64,000 nt of DNA from Dermanyssus gallinae (lineage: Eukaryota > Arthropoda > Arachnida > Mesostigmata > Dermanyssidae): positions 1 to 64,000 of the forward strand of contig QVRM01001080.1 in assembly GCA_003439945.1 (NCBI GenBank), written 5' to 3'. Shown piece by piece: positions 1 to 13,813 of the stretch. The notes below the pieces were generated by a model, which saw nothing but the letters and a program-made list of their open reading frames with translations, was not told the DNA's origin and made no database searches. The position numbers and the translations under genes are program-made. Each line of letters starts with the position of its first letter. The stretch's first letter is position 1.

Positions 1-93
1 TGCTTTCAGCAATTTCTACAGCAGGCGTGAGCAAAGTAAAAACACCAGCTTTACAATGTTCCGCCCGCGGAGCTGTATATATATATATATATG

Positions 94-124
<31 letters not shown>

Positions 125-800
125 TAACTATGAACATGCCGTACATATTGCATGAAAAAGCTAGATTCCTTTCTATATGTACATAGAACGTTTTTTCAAC
201 CGTATACTTTTACTTTTCCTTACTTTATTACAGATTTATGATGATAACACAATAATAAGGGAGCTAAGAAGTCGTCGAACCAAACCTGTTAATAATTGAA
301 CGTCATGAATGATTTAGATAATATAATAGGCTTCATTTCCGCAATAACCGTAATCGAGACTATTGATCGTACATGTAAAAGCATGGCAATATTTGGAGAG
401 CCCTTTTGGTGATTAGTCATAGCCAACCTCGAACATCTTATTCCCCTAGCCTCAAATGAACTTACTGAAGACACGGGCTTCTGATGACCTGACAACTGAT
501 CGTACGCCACTTCTTAGTGGTCAATCAAACTAGATAAGAACTATTACAAAAAGCTTGTACACCATACGACACAATCATGGTGCATTTAGTCAAAAATTGT
601 TCACCCTTGCAAGCAGAAAACTTGTAAATCTCCATACCTAGGCGAGTTGTGCGGAAGAGAGAGGGAGAGAGATCAAACAGTTGTAAGGTACTACTTATTG
701 GCGTTTACCTACTAATCCCGAAGTACTAGGTACCTGAATCGTACACTCGTAAAAGAAACTACAAAAAACAGGTGCCTTTCGATCTGGCTGTTAAGTACGG
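1..800. other. Intergenic or intronic, no gene seen
   Basis: The only structured element is a (TA)n array interrupted by TG at 75-125. The rest is AT-rich with short ORFs only, and I found no splice-flanked open frame or transposon protein. Confidence 0.6.
75..125. repeat. (TA)n microsatellite
   Basis: About 50 bp of TA with a short TG-containing interruption near its middle. Confidence 0.95.
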
Positions 801-2870
801 TAGTTCTTCCACGTGCACTCGCTAGTCGAGTATCATCGGCCAAATGATTTGGGCATGATTGGAGAGGCGTTCAGAGGACAGCAGAGGCGGAACCGTCAGA
901 AGAAGCCTGTTGGCTTGCACGTATGCCTACTATGCCCCGCTACCCTTCCTACCACCACCATCATCATCATGCGTCTCATTACAATCACCATGATTGCTCT
1001 CATTATCGAGCCAGCATCAACGCAGCTCATAACGCTTTCATTCGACGACGACGAAGGAACAACACACTCGTTTAAAGTCTGCAGCGGTGGCGACGCGACA
1101 GTGAGTAGTATGTCGACACGGACGGCAAGTCGCGTAGTCGCACATAAGGTAAAAAAAAAAGACGATGAAATAACAGAGAAAGAACGTTCGAAAGATCTCC
1201 CGTTTTGCTTGCACTCACTGCATTGGCGAGTTTTCGCATAAGATAGATCGAACGGCGACACAAATCAGCCATGAAGGCAGGCCCAGAGATAGGCCAGCAG
1301 ACAAGCAGACGGGCAGACGACGAAGACAGGCAACTCGCCTCGGAGGTTTAGCTCATACGTAGCCTTGCTGCTTCTGCAACTACTACGACTATTGCTACTG
1401 CCACGGCCACAGGCAACTCCTTCTGCCGGTGGGACAACGTCTCCGCCAGTGACGGTAACATAGGAGGCGGCGGCGGTGGCGGTGGAGCGAAGAGCGAGTT
1501 AATGAAGACTAATTATGTGTTTCCCGCTGCCACCTCTGATGTCACCCCTGCACAATATCTCGTTATTCCTCTCTTTCTCTCTCGCTCATTCGCTCGCTCG
1601 CTCGCTCTGTGCCTGTCTACCTCTCTATTTATTCCCCTCGATTTCTTAATCTCTTCCACTTCCCTACCCCTGTCATTGTGTCCGAGCGGCTCCGTCAGCT
1701 CGCTGATGCAGCCGATATGATGATATACCTTCTGAGCGGCGGCGGCCGCGACAGCAACGACGTTAGACTGTGACCCAGGCCGACGTCATGGCTGGGGGTT
1801 GTCGTCGTTCTATACGTAGATGAGGAAGTGTAGGTACATCGAGGGGATTGACGGCGAAGATCCCACCACCCCGGTGTTCGTAAAGCCCGGCCGCCCGCCC
1901 GGCATCGCATTGCGTTACAACAGGGCAAGGAGGGCCAGAACGTCGCAGGGACGTAAGGAACAAACACACTGATCCAAAGGAGCCGACCAAACCACGAGCC
2001 TGTCTACCTGTCTGCCTGCCTGTTTGCCTGGCCTGCTTGCGTGCCTGCCAGGCACCCACTCATCCTCGACTTTGAAGCGCCCTTCGGCAAGGGGCAAGCG
2101 GTGGAGCAAAACGTGGAGACAACCGTCGAACCTCGAACGGATGGTGCCTCTCTGCCCTATCATTACGATTACCACCATTATGATGATTATGATTCGTATT
2201 ATTTGGAACATTTTTATCTACCAGTGGCACGAATCACTGGCAGGCTCCCGTTCTTGATGAACTACTAACTGCGCTCTACTACGTGCCGGTGCTGGTGGTG
2301 TTGCTACAGGGGTCGTTTCGTCCACGCACGCACGGACTCTCGCACACACGCCTGTCACAGTGTTTCCTGCCACCTTGATGGAATGAGGGGCGCTCATTAG
2401 CACGTCTGCTCTAACCGACGAGGTTCAAGCAGCTGTGGGGTGTTGGCGGTAGCGGTGTCAGCTGTAGCAGCTATACCAGCGGCAGCAGCAGCAGCAGTGG
2501 TGGGAGCGGCTACAGCAACAACGAGGATAACGATGGTGGTGATGGCAGCGATGACGATGATGATGGTGATGATGATGGTGATGATCAAAGTGACGCCTAA
2601 TGATGAAAGGGACGACCTGCGACACGCCAGGGACAGAGGCACATCAGGTAAGACCAAGGATGAAGCCGAAAAAGAAAAAAGAGAAAGAAAGCGGGAGCTG
2701 AGTCGACGAAAGCTACGGCGGCGATGCTTGAGCAAAAGGCATACACTGCATGATGAAACCGTACGCACATTAAAGGGTATCTGGCTTCCAGGCCAAGGTA
2801 TATCATGTCATATCAGCTTACATCATTCGAACGAGCGCGATGTTAGAAGAAAGAAAGGATAAGATACATT
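800..2870. other. GC-rich, low-complexity segment of unknown function
   Basis: This block is clearly richer in GC than its flanks. It holds CAT/CAC, GGT/GAT and CAG runs that leave several frames open on both strands at once. A good plus-strand donor (CAG followed by GTAAGA) lies at about 2,647 and another (AAG, GTAAAA) at about 1,149. A plus-strand frame around 930-1,070 encodes a His-rich stretch and then five Arg. No frame is convincing throughout, so it could be 5' UTR, promoter or partly coding exon DNA. Confidence 0.35.
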
Positions 2871-3184
2871 AAAGCGGAAGCATTGCCTATGGCCCACCTG
2901 TCGAATGTCGAAGGAAACAGCTGGGAACATGCACGGATTCGTTTGGGTTTGTTTGATAGCAAAGGTTACGTGACAGTAATTAACGTTACGACGGTGACAG
3001 AAACCAGACTTGTTGGCGTGCGAGAACCCTACACCTTTTAGAAGCAAGCTGTGAAATCACAGTGAAGTACAACCGTGCAGAAAGCAGCCAACGTAATTAA
3101 GCCGGCGCTCATTTAAAAGTGCATTGAGTTGAAATATAGGCACGTGGTCTTCTCATTAACTAAGTGACGAAGTGAAGTTAGAGG

Positions 3185-3227
<43 letters not shown>

Positions 3228-3985
3228 TTATTAGTAACGTTTTTGAGCGCCGCAGAGACCAACTCTCTGTGAGTGGTTACGTCAGACGTCAGGGGCATGG
3301 CAAGATACCGTAGACAATTATAAACTCAGGAGGCAGCATGTCAGTACAGCCTGAGCGTTGTTTGTGAGAACATGACCTCCATTTCTAATGCTATCGCGAA
3401 AAAGTGGACAACATATTTTTGTATGCGCTTCTCATATTCAACAGAGTTACGCCGGTGTGCTGTAATAACTGTGGGCTTTGTGGGCTAGCATAAGATGTGG
3501 TATGGCAAATACTCAAATGCAAGGCGTATCGGAAAACAGATACGGGACAAGCAGTTACTGGCTTGGTGGTAATAAATAATACACGAAAACCTGGTATGAA
3601 TTTGAAACATTTCCTTTCCTCGCATAATTGCATCTACCTTCTGAGTTGTTGCGCACTAATGCAAAACTCTATTATTATTTGCTTTATTCATACGTTTTGA
3701 ATGTATTTCTTTATATCTAGCAGTTCTTCTCCTATTGCTTTCTTTTACAGCCCCTTTTCTTGGATGTATTTTGTTTATTTTTTTTAACAAATAGGAGAAC
3801 CATGTACGACTATTACGGTACGTCGTGCGTATCTAATTTTTACTTTATTAGAGAGAAGAGCGCTTATAATTTATAAATATAAGGTATATTTGTCGTCGCG
3901 CCATATATTCAGGCGAATGCTTGCTGTGAGTGCATTTCTGTTTCTTAGAGAATTGCAGTTTGTATACACGGAAATTACTGTATAT
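2870..3985. other. No gene seen; one (TA)n array
   Basis: AT-rich DNA with a (TA)n array at 3,188-3,224. Opposing short ORFs at 3.4-3.7 kb have no recognisable protein or splice context. Confidence 0.6.
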
Positions 3986-4905
3986 GACTCGTCTGCAAGT
4001 GTTGGGCTCGACCCGGCTTAAAACCATTCATCTCTTCATCCCTCCGCCGACCGAGAACTGCCTATGCAAATATTTCAGACACATGGAGGGGGAGGATATA
4101 AGTCTACTCATGGCTAATTTCTTATCCGAAGGTCTAAAAAGTGCGCGTAGTGCAGCGTTTCCATAGATTTGGACGTTAGTATGTCTTTGAAAATCTTCGT
4201 CGCTTTTTGCCACTGGGGAAGAGATTCCTGCCAATGCTGGCTAAGTCGTTCTCAATGTGCTCGGTGGTGATCGACTCTAAAGCCTCGCGGAGACGCGCTG
4301 CTCCGCCCATGCTGGACACGGTGGAAACGTGTTTTCTAGGGTGTCTTCGAGTCAATGATTGCAGTAGACGCACGTGGGGCTGAGAGACTTTCCAATCCTA
4401 AGCAGGTAGGACTGGAAGTCTGTGTGACCCGTCAGTAACCTGGGTGGTGTGAAAGTTTAGTTTTTCCCCGAGCTCACTTAGCTAAGTATATATACTCATA
4501 GCTTTGTAAATATTTTCGGGGACTGGCGTTTAAAGTTGTTTGGTACATGTTTTTAAAGATTGCCGTTTGAAGCACTCTCCTCTGCTATAGGGTGGTGTTA
4601 CGCTTCCGCTTGACCTTCTTATGGAACGTAGAGTCTTCCTACAGACAGCTTTTCCGCTTTCAGATCGGAGAATCGTTCCGGCGAGTGGAACTTGAGGTCA
4701 TCGGCAATTTTTAAGGGCTTTCTCAGTCGCCCCGGCGCAAGTGAGAGATGCCTCGAAAACACTCCGGCCGAGTACACTCCAAGATATCTTGCGGTGTTAA
4801 CGATGTTTATGTTTTCGTTGTTGAGACGCGGGTAGAGAGCGGGGGCAATCTTCCGGCCTCACGCGTGGCTAAGGCAAGTTTCGCTTTCCGTCCAGTAGTA
4901 TTCGT
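3985..4905 (-). mobile_element. Degenerate R1-like non-LTR retrotransposon, 3' half
   Basis: This stretch parallels the 3' part of the intact element at 18.7-22.7 kb in the same orientation. The order is the 3' UTR motif (about 4,000-4,050), the zinc-finger tail region (about 4,270-4,400), the segment ending in a 'CTGGGTGGTGTG'-type match (about 4,435), and an RT thumb-like segment (4,740-4,900). Minus-strand translation gives only short open pieces, so the reading frame is destroyed. It is an old, inactive copy, probably truncated at about 4.9 kb. Confidence 0.7.
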
Positions 4906-4909
4906 ACTG

Positions 4910-5724
4910 GATCAGTAAGGATTCCGTAATTTATGATGACATGAGAAAACTTCACTAAGTTTAAGAATTCAAACTTTTGTATTTAACTTAGTCTTCACAT
5001 GTCATAAACGCATGCACTATATTTTCTCAAGCCCTCAAATGTTTTGTTAAATCTGTATACGGTGTCCCTTTAGGCACCTTGTGCTTGTGCGCGAATTTTT
5101 ACGCACACAGTCTTATAATTTTACTTAAAATAAAAAACACTTTACTGTAGTAAAGGTATTCTCAACTGTAGAACTGCAAGCTCATAATCAAACATTGTTT
5201 GATTTTTGGGTTTCGGCTCCTTTTTGATAAAGCTCTAATACGTTTTTGTACCCATTAAAGTACCATTTAACCTGTACACCGGTGAAAATGTTCGTATATG
5301 CAAATCCACAACTAATTTTTTGCGACAACTCGTGGTGACAATCTGGAGTTTTTGGTAGCTACTCAAAAATTTAATTCGGCAATGTTTCCATGCGTCAACG
5401 AGCGAGCAGGTCTTTCAGAGCGTAGATTCGACGTCGGCGCATGGAACGTCGGCATCTTCAACCCGTCCCGACGTCAGAGTTACTCAACAAAAACGTGTTT
5501 AGATTTACCATAAACGTTACCGCAAACTTATTGCTAATTAATTTTGGGATTTTTGTAAATCACTTCGGGTGGGCGTAGCACAACAGCGCTTTGCTCAGTT
5601 CATTTAAAACATGAGGAGTTCGCTTACTTTTGAGAGCAATATTGATAGGGGAAAAATACCCAGGAGACACAAGTCGGTCAACTTTTTTCTATATCAAAGT
5701 TACGAGAACTTTATGAATGCTCTT

Positions 5725-5763
<39 letters not shown>

Positions 5764-6345
5764 GCATATCTCATATATAAGCATTTACACGTGCGTACAC
5801 TGACAGTGTTTCTGGAATTTAACCAAAACACGGGTTGACATGAATCCTTAATTAAATGGTAGAGGCTGGTATTTGTATAATACCAACATGAAAAGATTTG
5901 TCGAAGCGTTCGCCGAATCTCGTCTATTTCTCACTTCCTCGAAGGCGCCTCATTCACTGAATGCAATATTGATGTTTCGTAACGGTGCGTTTTTATTATG
6001 GAATTTCCTGATAATCGGTGGCCAATCGTTTTTCACCTATTCGGTTCGACACGACTGACCAGGTACGATTGTAACCCGACATGGTACGTCAAGTTAGAAT
6101 TAAGTCTAATGGAAGGATTCTTTTCTCATATCGGTAATGGGCTGTTTATAGTCTTATGGGGTATCTTCCGCGGCAAACGTCAACACCTTGACAAAAGTAC
6201 AACGAGGTTGATTGTGCGGAGGTGAGTCATTAAGCAATTCGATTTGAGACAGACATATATAAAAGGGACCACAATCCAATTTCTACTTTAGGCCAGACTA
6301 CGCTCTTTTGTCTATTTGTCTATAGTGTCCCCTGTTTCTGCATGT
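4910..6345. other. No gene seen; one (TA)n array
   Basis: AT-rich DNA with a (TA)n run at about 5,731-5,756. Short overlapping ORFs at 5.9-6.2 kb show no domain or splice context. Confidence 0.55.
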
Positions 6346-6349
6346 GGCC

Positions 6350-7690
6350 TAATTCAACAACGTGTCTACGAGTCTGTAGCGGTACCTAGTGAAAACGAAC
6401 GGGACGAGAATCTTCGCCTGTTGGGGGGACGATCTACAGGCTACTACTAAAACTACAACCAATACCAATTTCAATTTGCGATACATACAGATCGAGGCAA
6501 GCTCCCCCCAACGTCGAGCACGCACTGTCCCGCCAGTGCGTACAGCAATTGCCAAATGGCAAACGGAAGGCAGCATACAATGTCGTCGTTCACTGCGAAT
6601 TCATACTGATCGAAATTGGTCCACTAACTGCAGTGCCGGCGTCGTGAAGGTGAGGGGATCAGCAAGTAAATCTGAAACTGTACCCCTAGCAGAGAGTAAA
6701 ATACGCCCACCATCCTCATAAGCAGACGACGAGCCGCCGGCTGCTGCTGACTGTACGTCGTCCGGCTGTATGATCGCCATCGCTGCCATCAAAATAACAA
6801 TCGTCATCATTCAGTATCATCGTCTACAGGGCTTATTTCTTCGGGCTTTAGTAACACAGCGGGGCCAACCGCAGTTGCGACAACGACGACAGCAGGAGCA
6901 GAAACAGCAGTAGCAGACGCGGGGGCACCAGACCTACGTACGAATGCGTCGCCCACATAGCCCACTGGCTGGTTTCGCAAGGGCCCAACGTGCTCGCCCA
7001 TCTACTCTACCAGCGATCTTTCTACCTATGCTGGGTCGGTCGACCTTTTCGCTCTATTCCTATCCATTCGGCCCTATCCGACTCGTTTCTGTGCGGCCGC
7101 GCCGTCAACAAGGAGACGGAGACACAGGGCAAGCACGCTACTACAATACAGGCCACGAGCTAGCCACGAGTTAAACGGATACGAGTCGTTCGACGGACGG
7201 ACGGACGGACGGATCCAACACCTGGACGCCGGCCGGTCAGCCACCAATGTGCGACCGTGCACGCCGAGGACGGATTGGGCGACTGCCGGGCGATCGACGT
7301 GGAGTCGTTGGCGCGGAAACTGCGTCGCCGATCCCCGGAAGAGGGGCCGATCGTTTAAGTTGCTCGTGGTCGTGGTAGTGGTGGTGGTGGAAGTGTCGGC
7401 GGCGGAGACCCTGCTCCGCCCCGATGCCCCGTCCCGATGCCCAGCTAGCTGTCAGCCCTAGGTATTCGCGTCTTCATGTGCGGGGAGCCGGGGGGGGGGG
7501 AGAGGAAGAGGCGTCTCAGCCCCCCCAGTTTGGCTGCCGGCGATAGCGGTAGTAGCAGCACGAGTAACAACAGGAGAAGCAGCCCCGCATCCAGCCAACG
7601 GACCCGTCCGACGGGGATTTTCCTCACCCCTAGCTACGATAACAACGCTTACACAAGCTGGTCAGCTTGTGGTGAGCCATGATGCTCAAT
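6350..7690. other. GC-rich, low-complexity segment, possible exon/UTR
   Basis: GC-rich DNA with multiple open frames on both strands. A plus-strand frame runs from an AG at about 6,379 to a donor-like AAG-GTGAGG at about 6,648 (roughly 90 codons). The opposite strand is open for 75 codons over the same bases, so coding is undecided. A (GACG)n microsatellite lies at about 7,189-7,212 and a G-run at about 7,490-7,500. There is no recognisable protein. Confidence 0.3.
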
Positions 7691-9595
7691 GAGAACGTCA
7701 TGGCGTACTAAGGGAAGGATAGAAGAGCAGACATATATAGGAAGGAAAAGAAGAAATAAGCAGAGGGGAAAGGCGAGTGAGCAAGGGAAACGTTGCAAGG
7801 GTCAGGAATGGACATCTATATATATCTGAGCCGGCAGTCAGCGGCAATGGCTGATATCGCCCATTTCCCCCGCTCTCTATGTTCGGCTATTCAGCCTTCG
7901 TTGATCAGCCAACCACCTGCCTGCGTGCGGTGCCTGACTATCTGGATACTAACTGTCATCAACGAACACCGCCGAATACGAACCGACGGCTATAAGCTCT
8001 GACACCATACCACTATCGTGACCATCATCGTCGGGACGCAGAGACGGTAAACGCTCGTGTTATGCCCCGGTCAATTCCCCTGCGCAGGCTATTTCTCTTT
8101 TCGCCATTGGCCTTCTCGGTGAGATGAAAGGTGTACGCTTGCGGCAACTTGCAATTTGAGCTTGGCCCTGAAACCTGTAAGTAACTAACTCGCCAGTTGA
8201 GGGGGACTGGCAGCGACAACGCAATTATAATTATGGTGCCGCAGCTGCTAGCAATGGTGTCGTTTTAATAGAATAGGATACCGTCTACGTCGCTTTGGAG
8301 AAAAGAGAGCATGTAGGACGACAATCCTTAATAGCACTTCCCTTCTCACCGAGACGGCAACAAGAATCGGAGAAACACAAACGCGAGGGAGGAGAACAAT
8401 TGAAATGGTTAGCTAGTCATTAGCAGAAGAAGAAGAAGACATCAGAACAACAAAGCTTCCAGTATCAGGCTTCGGGCGGAGACAACAGAGGAAACAACTC
8501 TAGGCAACACGGTGACCTGTGGAAGGCTGAGAAAGTCGACACGAGTGCTGTGATTTAGAGATTTGCTCTTAATAGATTTCCTGTTGTTGGCAACCAACTT
8601 GCGCGGTTTGCTTGCGGGCAAAGGCACCAGCGTGCGTTTATTTTTGAGTTGCATCCTGAAAGATTGGCTGTCGTGTTCGGCCTATAATATCTGGCAATGG
8701 GGACAACTTGTGACCTTACAAATGATCGCAGCAAGGTGTATGCTCCAGGCGGCGTGAGACTGCTAGAGCGTCTCGGATTAAAATAATTTGGTAATTGGAA
8801 GTGGGTTGTGCCTATCTACAAGTTGTGTTTTTACGGATTACATGCTACTGGTCGAAGCGCAAAGAAGGTCATTAGAAAAAAAGCGTTATGGCAATCCTAG
8901 ACGTTAACTTACTCACATACATCTAATCTATCTGTTTTACTGCCAATCCAGTATATGCAGCAAAACTTCCGAAAAGCTATCAGAGTGATTTTTGCGTGCA
9001 GTGGTCGCTTACTGCAGCTGTTCTCTGTAGAGTTCGGTGCAGGTCCATTGTCTCCTCTAACGAAGCTGTTTTTCTCAATTGTTGCCATCACGAGGACCGC
9101 CTTGCTTTCGCCGGTCGCAATTTTAACCGCTTCTTGGAGGTTCATCCGGAAATTGAAATGCCTACATCAAAAGGTTTTGACGCTACGGTATAAATCCACT
9201 GACTTTGCAGCAGGCACTAAGAAAAGCGTGGTTATCTACCGGAAGGTTGGGTTTTTCCGCTACCACCAGCTTTGCGGATTCTTGCAATACGTTTGCAGCG
9301 TCTTATTAATATAGGACAATAAATAGTAGCTTTAAATATCTTTTATTAACAGGACCTCTGAGGCAAGTAAGTTAAGAGAGAAATCTCTTGACACCCTTTA
9401 GGGAGTTTACGGTAAAGCTTATTTACAGCAAACACTGTTTAAAATATATGCTCTCTCAGAGCGCAAACAAATGTATTTTAGACTATTTTTCAATAAGCGA
9501 ACTTAAAAAAGGCTAGTATGGATGACATGTGAAAGGGTGGGTTCCACAGATTAAAGGTAAGCGTATGCTTTCTCATGACAACAAAGAATAATTTA
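7690..9595. other. No confident gene; one unassigned minus ORF at 8,909-9,145
   Basis: The only ORF of note is 78 codons on the minus strand (8,909-9,145). It has a mixed protein-like composition, but I recognise no motif. It lies just downstream (in minus direction) of the LINE remnant at 9.6 kb, so it could be part of the same decayed element. Otherwise nothing is visible. Confidence 0.4.
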
Positions 9596-10260
9596 TTACT
9601 CAAGTCGAGTGTGTGCTAAATATGAATCTGACGGCAATACATATATGATATGTTGAGCAAGTTGTTCCACAGTGCCGACAGGTGTACTGCTCATCTGCCT
9701 CATGGAAGCCAACTTTCGTGCATTATGAAAGCCGTGTAAATGGAGAGTTTCGTGTTGGGCATCCCTCCACAAATGGGTTAGCTTGCGCTTCATAGAAGTC
9801 TGTGTCCACTTGACATATCTTAGCTTCCCACTTTAGTATCTCACCGACAATTACAGAAAACAGAACTAGACTAAGGTTATTGCCCTGTGTAACACTCGTT
9901 CAAATTTGTTCAAATTTGGGATTTTTGACAGCACTAGCGTTCAGTGTCACATAGGTCTTCGGGAGAATAGCTGCTAATAGCTTGAGAAAACGTGGTGACA
10001 CACCCAATGTTGCCATCTTCCAAAGGGTAGCGTTGCAAGGTGCAGTATTAAAGGCAGTTGAAATCTACAAATGTTGCAGACATTGACCGCCGGCGGCGTT
10101 TCACACTTTTAACGTTCTCGAGGAGTATTGCACAACTTGTGTTGACGTGCAGCGATTAAATTCATGTTGTTCTTCGGGTATGAAGCCCGGCGGTTTGCGA
10201 GATTTGTTTAGGCGCTTAGTTAGGAGCAACGATAATAGTTCTCTGTACCCTATTTTGATG
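9596..10260 (-). mobile_element. Degenerate LINE reverse transcriptase, internally deleted
   Basis: Minus-strand frames around 10,130-9,850 read as an RT palm. There is a 'GVSPRFLKLL' helix and then a 'VTQGNNLSLVLFSV' block that matches the GVKQGC-AP-LF motif of CR1/L2/RTE-like LINEs with the key G/C residues changed. Downstream (about 9,600-9,700), after a jump that removes the YADD and thumb, lies a Cys/His tail of the form C-x2-C-x4-C. Frames shift several times. It is a dead copy with an internal deletion. The clade call is tentative. Confidence 0.55.
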
Positions 10261-10985
10261 CTAAGCCTATGCATATGACACTAACAAAATCTAATTACCG
10301 CGCCAAGATCTAACCATGACTCTTGGCGCTTGGGACTGTCGAGGAAGATCTACTCGTTGTCTCTGGCCACGATCCGATGCAGGAATAATTTCTGCTTAAA
10401 CCTGGCGAGCAGAATCTCACAAGTGGTTCGTCGGTTCTGCTGCTGCCTTTTAGTCAGTTATGTGGGACTCATTTTGAGAGCTTCCCCATGGCCTCCAGGC
10501 GTCTGCAAACGGTTGCTTAGCACACGTTTAGTGGGACAGCGAGCTCTTCTTGCGTTTACGCGACATCTACGCCCAACAAAGCTTGCAATCCGGTGTCCTC
10601 AAATTTTGTTGGCGCTTCTCCACGTTTTTCAGTTTGAGGTTGCCACTGTTAAACTTTAAGTTCGAGATTGCCTACTTAATACGCTATGTGCATTCTCGCT
10701 GTAAGCTTCGTTAAGCATACTATGCGCTTCAGTTGCAGATTTTCTAAACAACAGAAAATAAGAGCTGCCCGCATATCGGTGACTCTTGGCACACACTTCG
10801 ACATGGTAAAAACTCCCGGAAATTTTGTAGGAAATACGTAGATGAGACTTTGCTCGTTGAACATTGAGCCAGACACTCCAATAACAGAACTGCAGCGTTG
10901 CCGCTATCGGATGCTAACTATAACGGTAGCAGCGCCCTCTGTACACAGAATTCGGTTTCATATGCTATAACGTAGGTGAGTTGAC
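10260..10985. other. Unassigned; possible 5' part of the LINE remnant
   Basis: A 109-codon plus ORF (10,330-10,659) exists. I think it is the shadow of decayed minus-strand transposon sequence, because the adjacent minus DNA is a LINE RT. I cannot show this from motifs. Nothing else is seen. Confidence 0.3.
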
Positions 10986-12600
10986 CCGGTAATTTGATTT
11001 GTCTGGGCATTGTGCGCCTCTATCCAAGTCGTAACCTTGATTAGGTTTATGTTGGCTGCCTTCTCCAGGACTCCCTCAAGCCGGGCAATTCCCACGAGGT
11101 CTAGGTCATTGGCGCTCCAGAGAACCGTCTCCAAAGCTCTGCGGCACCCCAGCGGTAAGGCATGTATGCCGTGTACCTTGTCTCAAGGCCCGACCCGCTG
11201 AGGTACGACAAGATTATCCGTCATAGGTAAAGGCGATACGCGTTTCCTCTGCGCGTTTCGCTATGACTGTCCCCCAGTTTGCTGTGTCGATCGCGTTTTG
11301 CACATCCAGTACTATCAGTAGAACTAAGCTTTTGACTTCCGCGACCGAGTAGCTTCATTGAATGCTAGCTAAAGCACTAGCTTCAACTCGTCCACAGTAA
11401 GCCAACCCTATCTGAAGATGTCCTTCAGTACATTTCCTATTGTGTCAAAGAGGAGAAACAATAGATAGGGTCGTATGTCGATAGATCTGTCCGTTCGCAC
11501 TTGGTGGGGAAGTTCACGAATTGCCCGAATACCTCTAGCCATCTCTCTACAATGTGCTTAGCCATTTCGGGAGACATTTCGTCAGGCCCTGAGGCATTAC
11601 AAGGAGCAAGACATACGCCTATAGTAGAGTCTAAGCTTTAGTCAAAGCTTCTCGTACGCATGCCTTACGGACCTTCTCATTGTCTGAGCTCCATCTGAGT
11701 ACATCGGTGGGTACCGTGTAATTTCCTTAGCCTGCCTCGCAGGCCCTGATCAGAAGCTGTACCATTTTCCGATTGGTCAGTTCCTCGCCCGCAAGTAGAA
11801 CCCCCTTTTCTATAACCTCTCGCATCTTTGTCTTCAAGCTTCTCATCTGCCACCACTTGATCGGACCATGCCGTGGTTTCCGTAGGGTGTACGCGCTGTA
11901 ATTCCGCGCTCCGTCTGTCCACCACACCGCTGTACTCAGCTCCGTATCCCAGCTGCTATATACCAAGTTGCTTCGCCTGCTTGTACTGGCCGCGTTAGAC
12001 TTCATAGTGAGACCTATGAAGGATTTCTGCATGCCTCTGGTAAGCGTGGAGCCTTCTCGTTGTTGACAGCTGGCAAGCCCAGCTCCACGATTTTCTCCTG
12101 AATTATCCGCGCTATCGACGAGGTTGTCCGACTGCTCCGTACCAAGCCCACGACACTAAAGTCCCCCGCTTATTATCTTAGGATCTTTTCATAGGTGTTC
12201 TTAAATGCTTTGTTCCAGGTCGGTCAAGAAAGTAAATCTTTAAATTCCCTTGTTAAGTGAAGAGTAGCAGCTGCTTATGGCCGCAATTTCTCTTTGCTTC
12301 ACCCATGCAAATCCATTCGCCTCCTCGGCTTGGTACACTATGCTGCCGTGTACCACCTGTCCGCCACGTCGTTGCGTCAAGCTCCGTAACTGCCACCATT
12401 CGCTCCGCATGCCTGAAATAGCCGCGTTGTGCTCCGAGAGTAGGCAGAGATCGACGCCTCGTCGTCCTTCGAAAAATTGCGAAAAGTTGAAAAAACTTCA
12501 CCGACTGAGACTGTATAGGGCTGCTGTCAAATTCCCCATTGTACTTATTCCAAGAATAAGCCCATGAGGAATCTTCAAGAACAACAGCCGACGACAAAAA
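10985..12600 (-). mobile_element. Degenerate R1-like element, endonuclease to RT
   Basis: Reading minus, decayed pieces appear in the order expected of R1 ORF2. There is an endonuclease-like stretch (about 12,590-12,250), the linker with a 'WWTDGARNYSAYTLRK' block parallel to the intact element's NWWTSEIGGLRKR (about 11,950-11,850), a PD-x-SPE block before the fingers (about 11,580), an AFN-type palm motif (about 11,300), and a 'SANDLDLV' box (about 11,100) where R1 RTs have YADD. The first catalytic Asp is Asn. Many stops and frameshifts make it a pseudogene. Confidence 0.65.
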
Positions 12601-13399
12601 TGTGGTCTTTTTGAGAGCAACAATCGAGGAATACTAAAACAGTACAGGTGCGCATTCGCTGCATAGCATTCTTCATAACCACCGTTAGCTCCGACTTATA
12701 ACATATACACAAAGATATTGTGACGCTTTTGCCCCATAATGTCTGCGAACCGTTGGACGAAACATAGTAATTTAACTAATGCTTGCTAAAAATGCATGGC
12801 ATTATTGTGCGATGCCTTTGCCTTCAAGCTAAAATATGTGCTGCTCAGGACAGCTTATACAGCACAAGTCTGTCTAATTAAATACAAGATAGCTTAAACT
12901 TGTTTAAAATTGAACGTCTACTTGTTCATTAAACTTAGCTGTAACCGCTAGTACTTGTATCAGTGCTGTGTGTTCGGTCAAGAGGGTTACGCATATCGCT
13001 ATGTTTTATCATAATTAAAAAAGTGGTAATTTCAATGTTTGTAATTAATTTGTTAATGCATTAATGTTTAAATTTAAATACTCAAAGCAAAATAAACAAA
13101 TGTATTTTTAATTAAAAAATCTACAAATTATAAATAAATTACATTTTATTCAAACAGCTTGTTTTCTCTTCAACGTCTGGGTAGCAGCCTATGTCTTAAA
13201 AGCCAGTCCCTTACTGAGATGACACGATCCGCCAACGCGCATCGTAGCCTTAAACACACCCAACCCAGTTAGCTTCTCGCAATATTGTAAGCTGGTTACA
13301 TTTGGATACATCACTGAAACGTACGTTCATTATTGTAGTACATACTTCGACAGTAACTACTAGTGCTGTTGATACGATTCTCGGGTTTGAATCAACTTG

Positions 13400-13452
<53 letters not shown>

Positions 13453-13660
13453 AATTAGGTTTCGTTTCGTTACGACGACCTTGAAGTGCTTTTTAAAGGT
13501 GCTCTGCTGATAGTGCCCTGTGGCGATTAAGGCGTGTTCGTGTGAATGGACTTCATCCGATTAGCCTTGAGTGTTGGAGATAAGCTAATTCAATTACGAG
13601 AGCGACGCTGTCGATCGGAGCTATCTGGCGGACGGTCTTTGAACAATATAAGCGCAGGAC
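12600..13660. other. AT-rich, no gene; (TA)n at 13,404-13,449
   Basis: Strongly AT-rich DNA with A/T homopolymer patches around 13,000-13,150, then a 46-bp pure (TA)n array. No ORF has support. Confidence 0.6.
13404..13449. repeat. (TA)n microsatellite
   Basis: Uninterrupted TA dinucleotides. Confidence 0.95.
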
Positions 13661-13699
13661 TAGATAAAAATGAAGCTAGCGAAACTAGACGAATATATA

Positions 13700-13813
13700 A
13701 ACACACATACACACACCCATAGAGAGAGAGAGAGAGAGATTGCAAGGAAGAGAGGGAAAGAGAGAGAGAGACAACATGGTGAGCTTCCCCGCACTAGTAG
13801 ATCTACCGGTTGT

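Noticed and set aside
2440..2862. 140-codon plus ORF in the GC-rich left segment
   Set aside because: Composition is driven by GAT/GCA triplet repeats; other frames are equally open and no domain is visible despite the good donor inside it.
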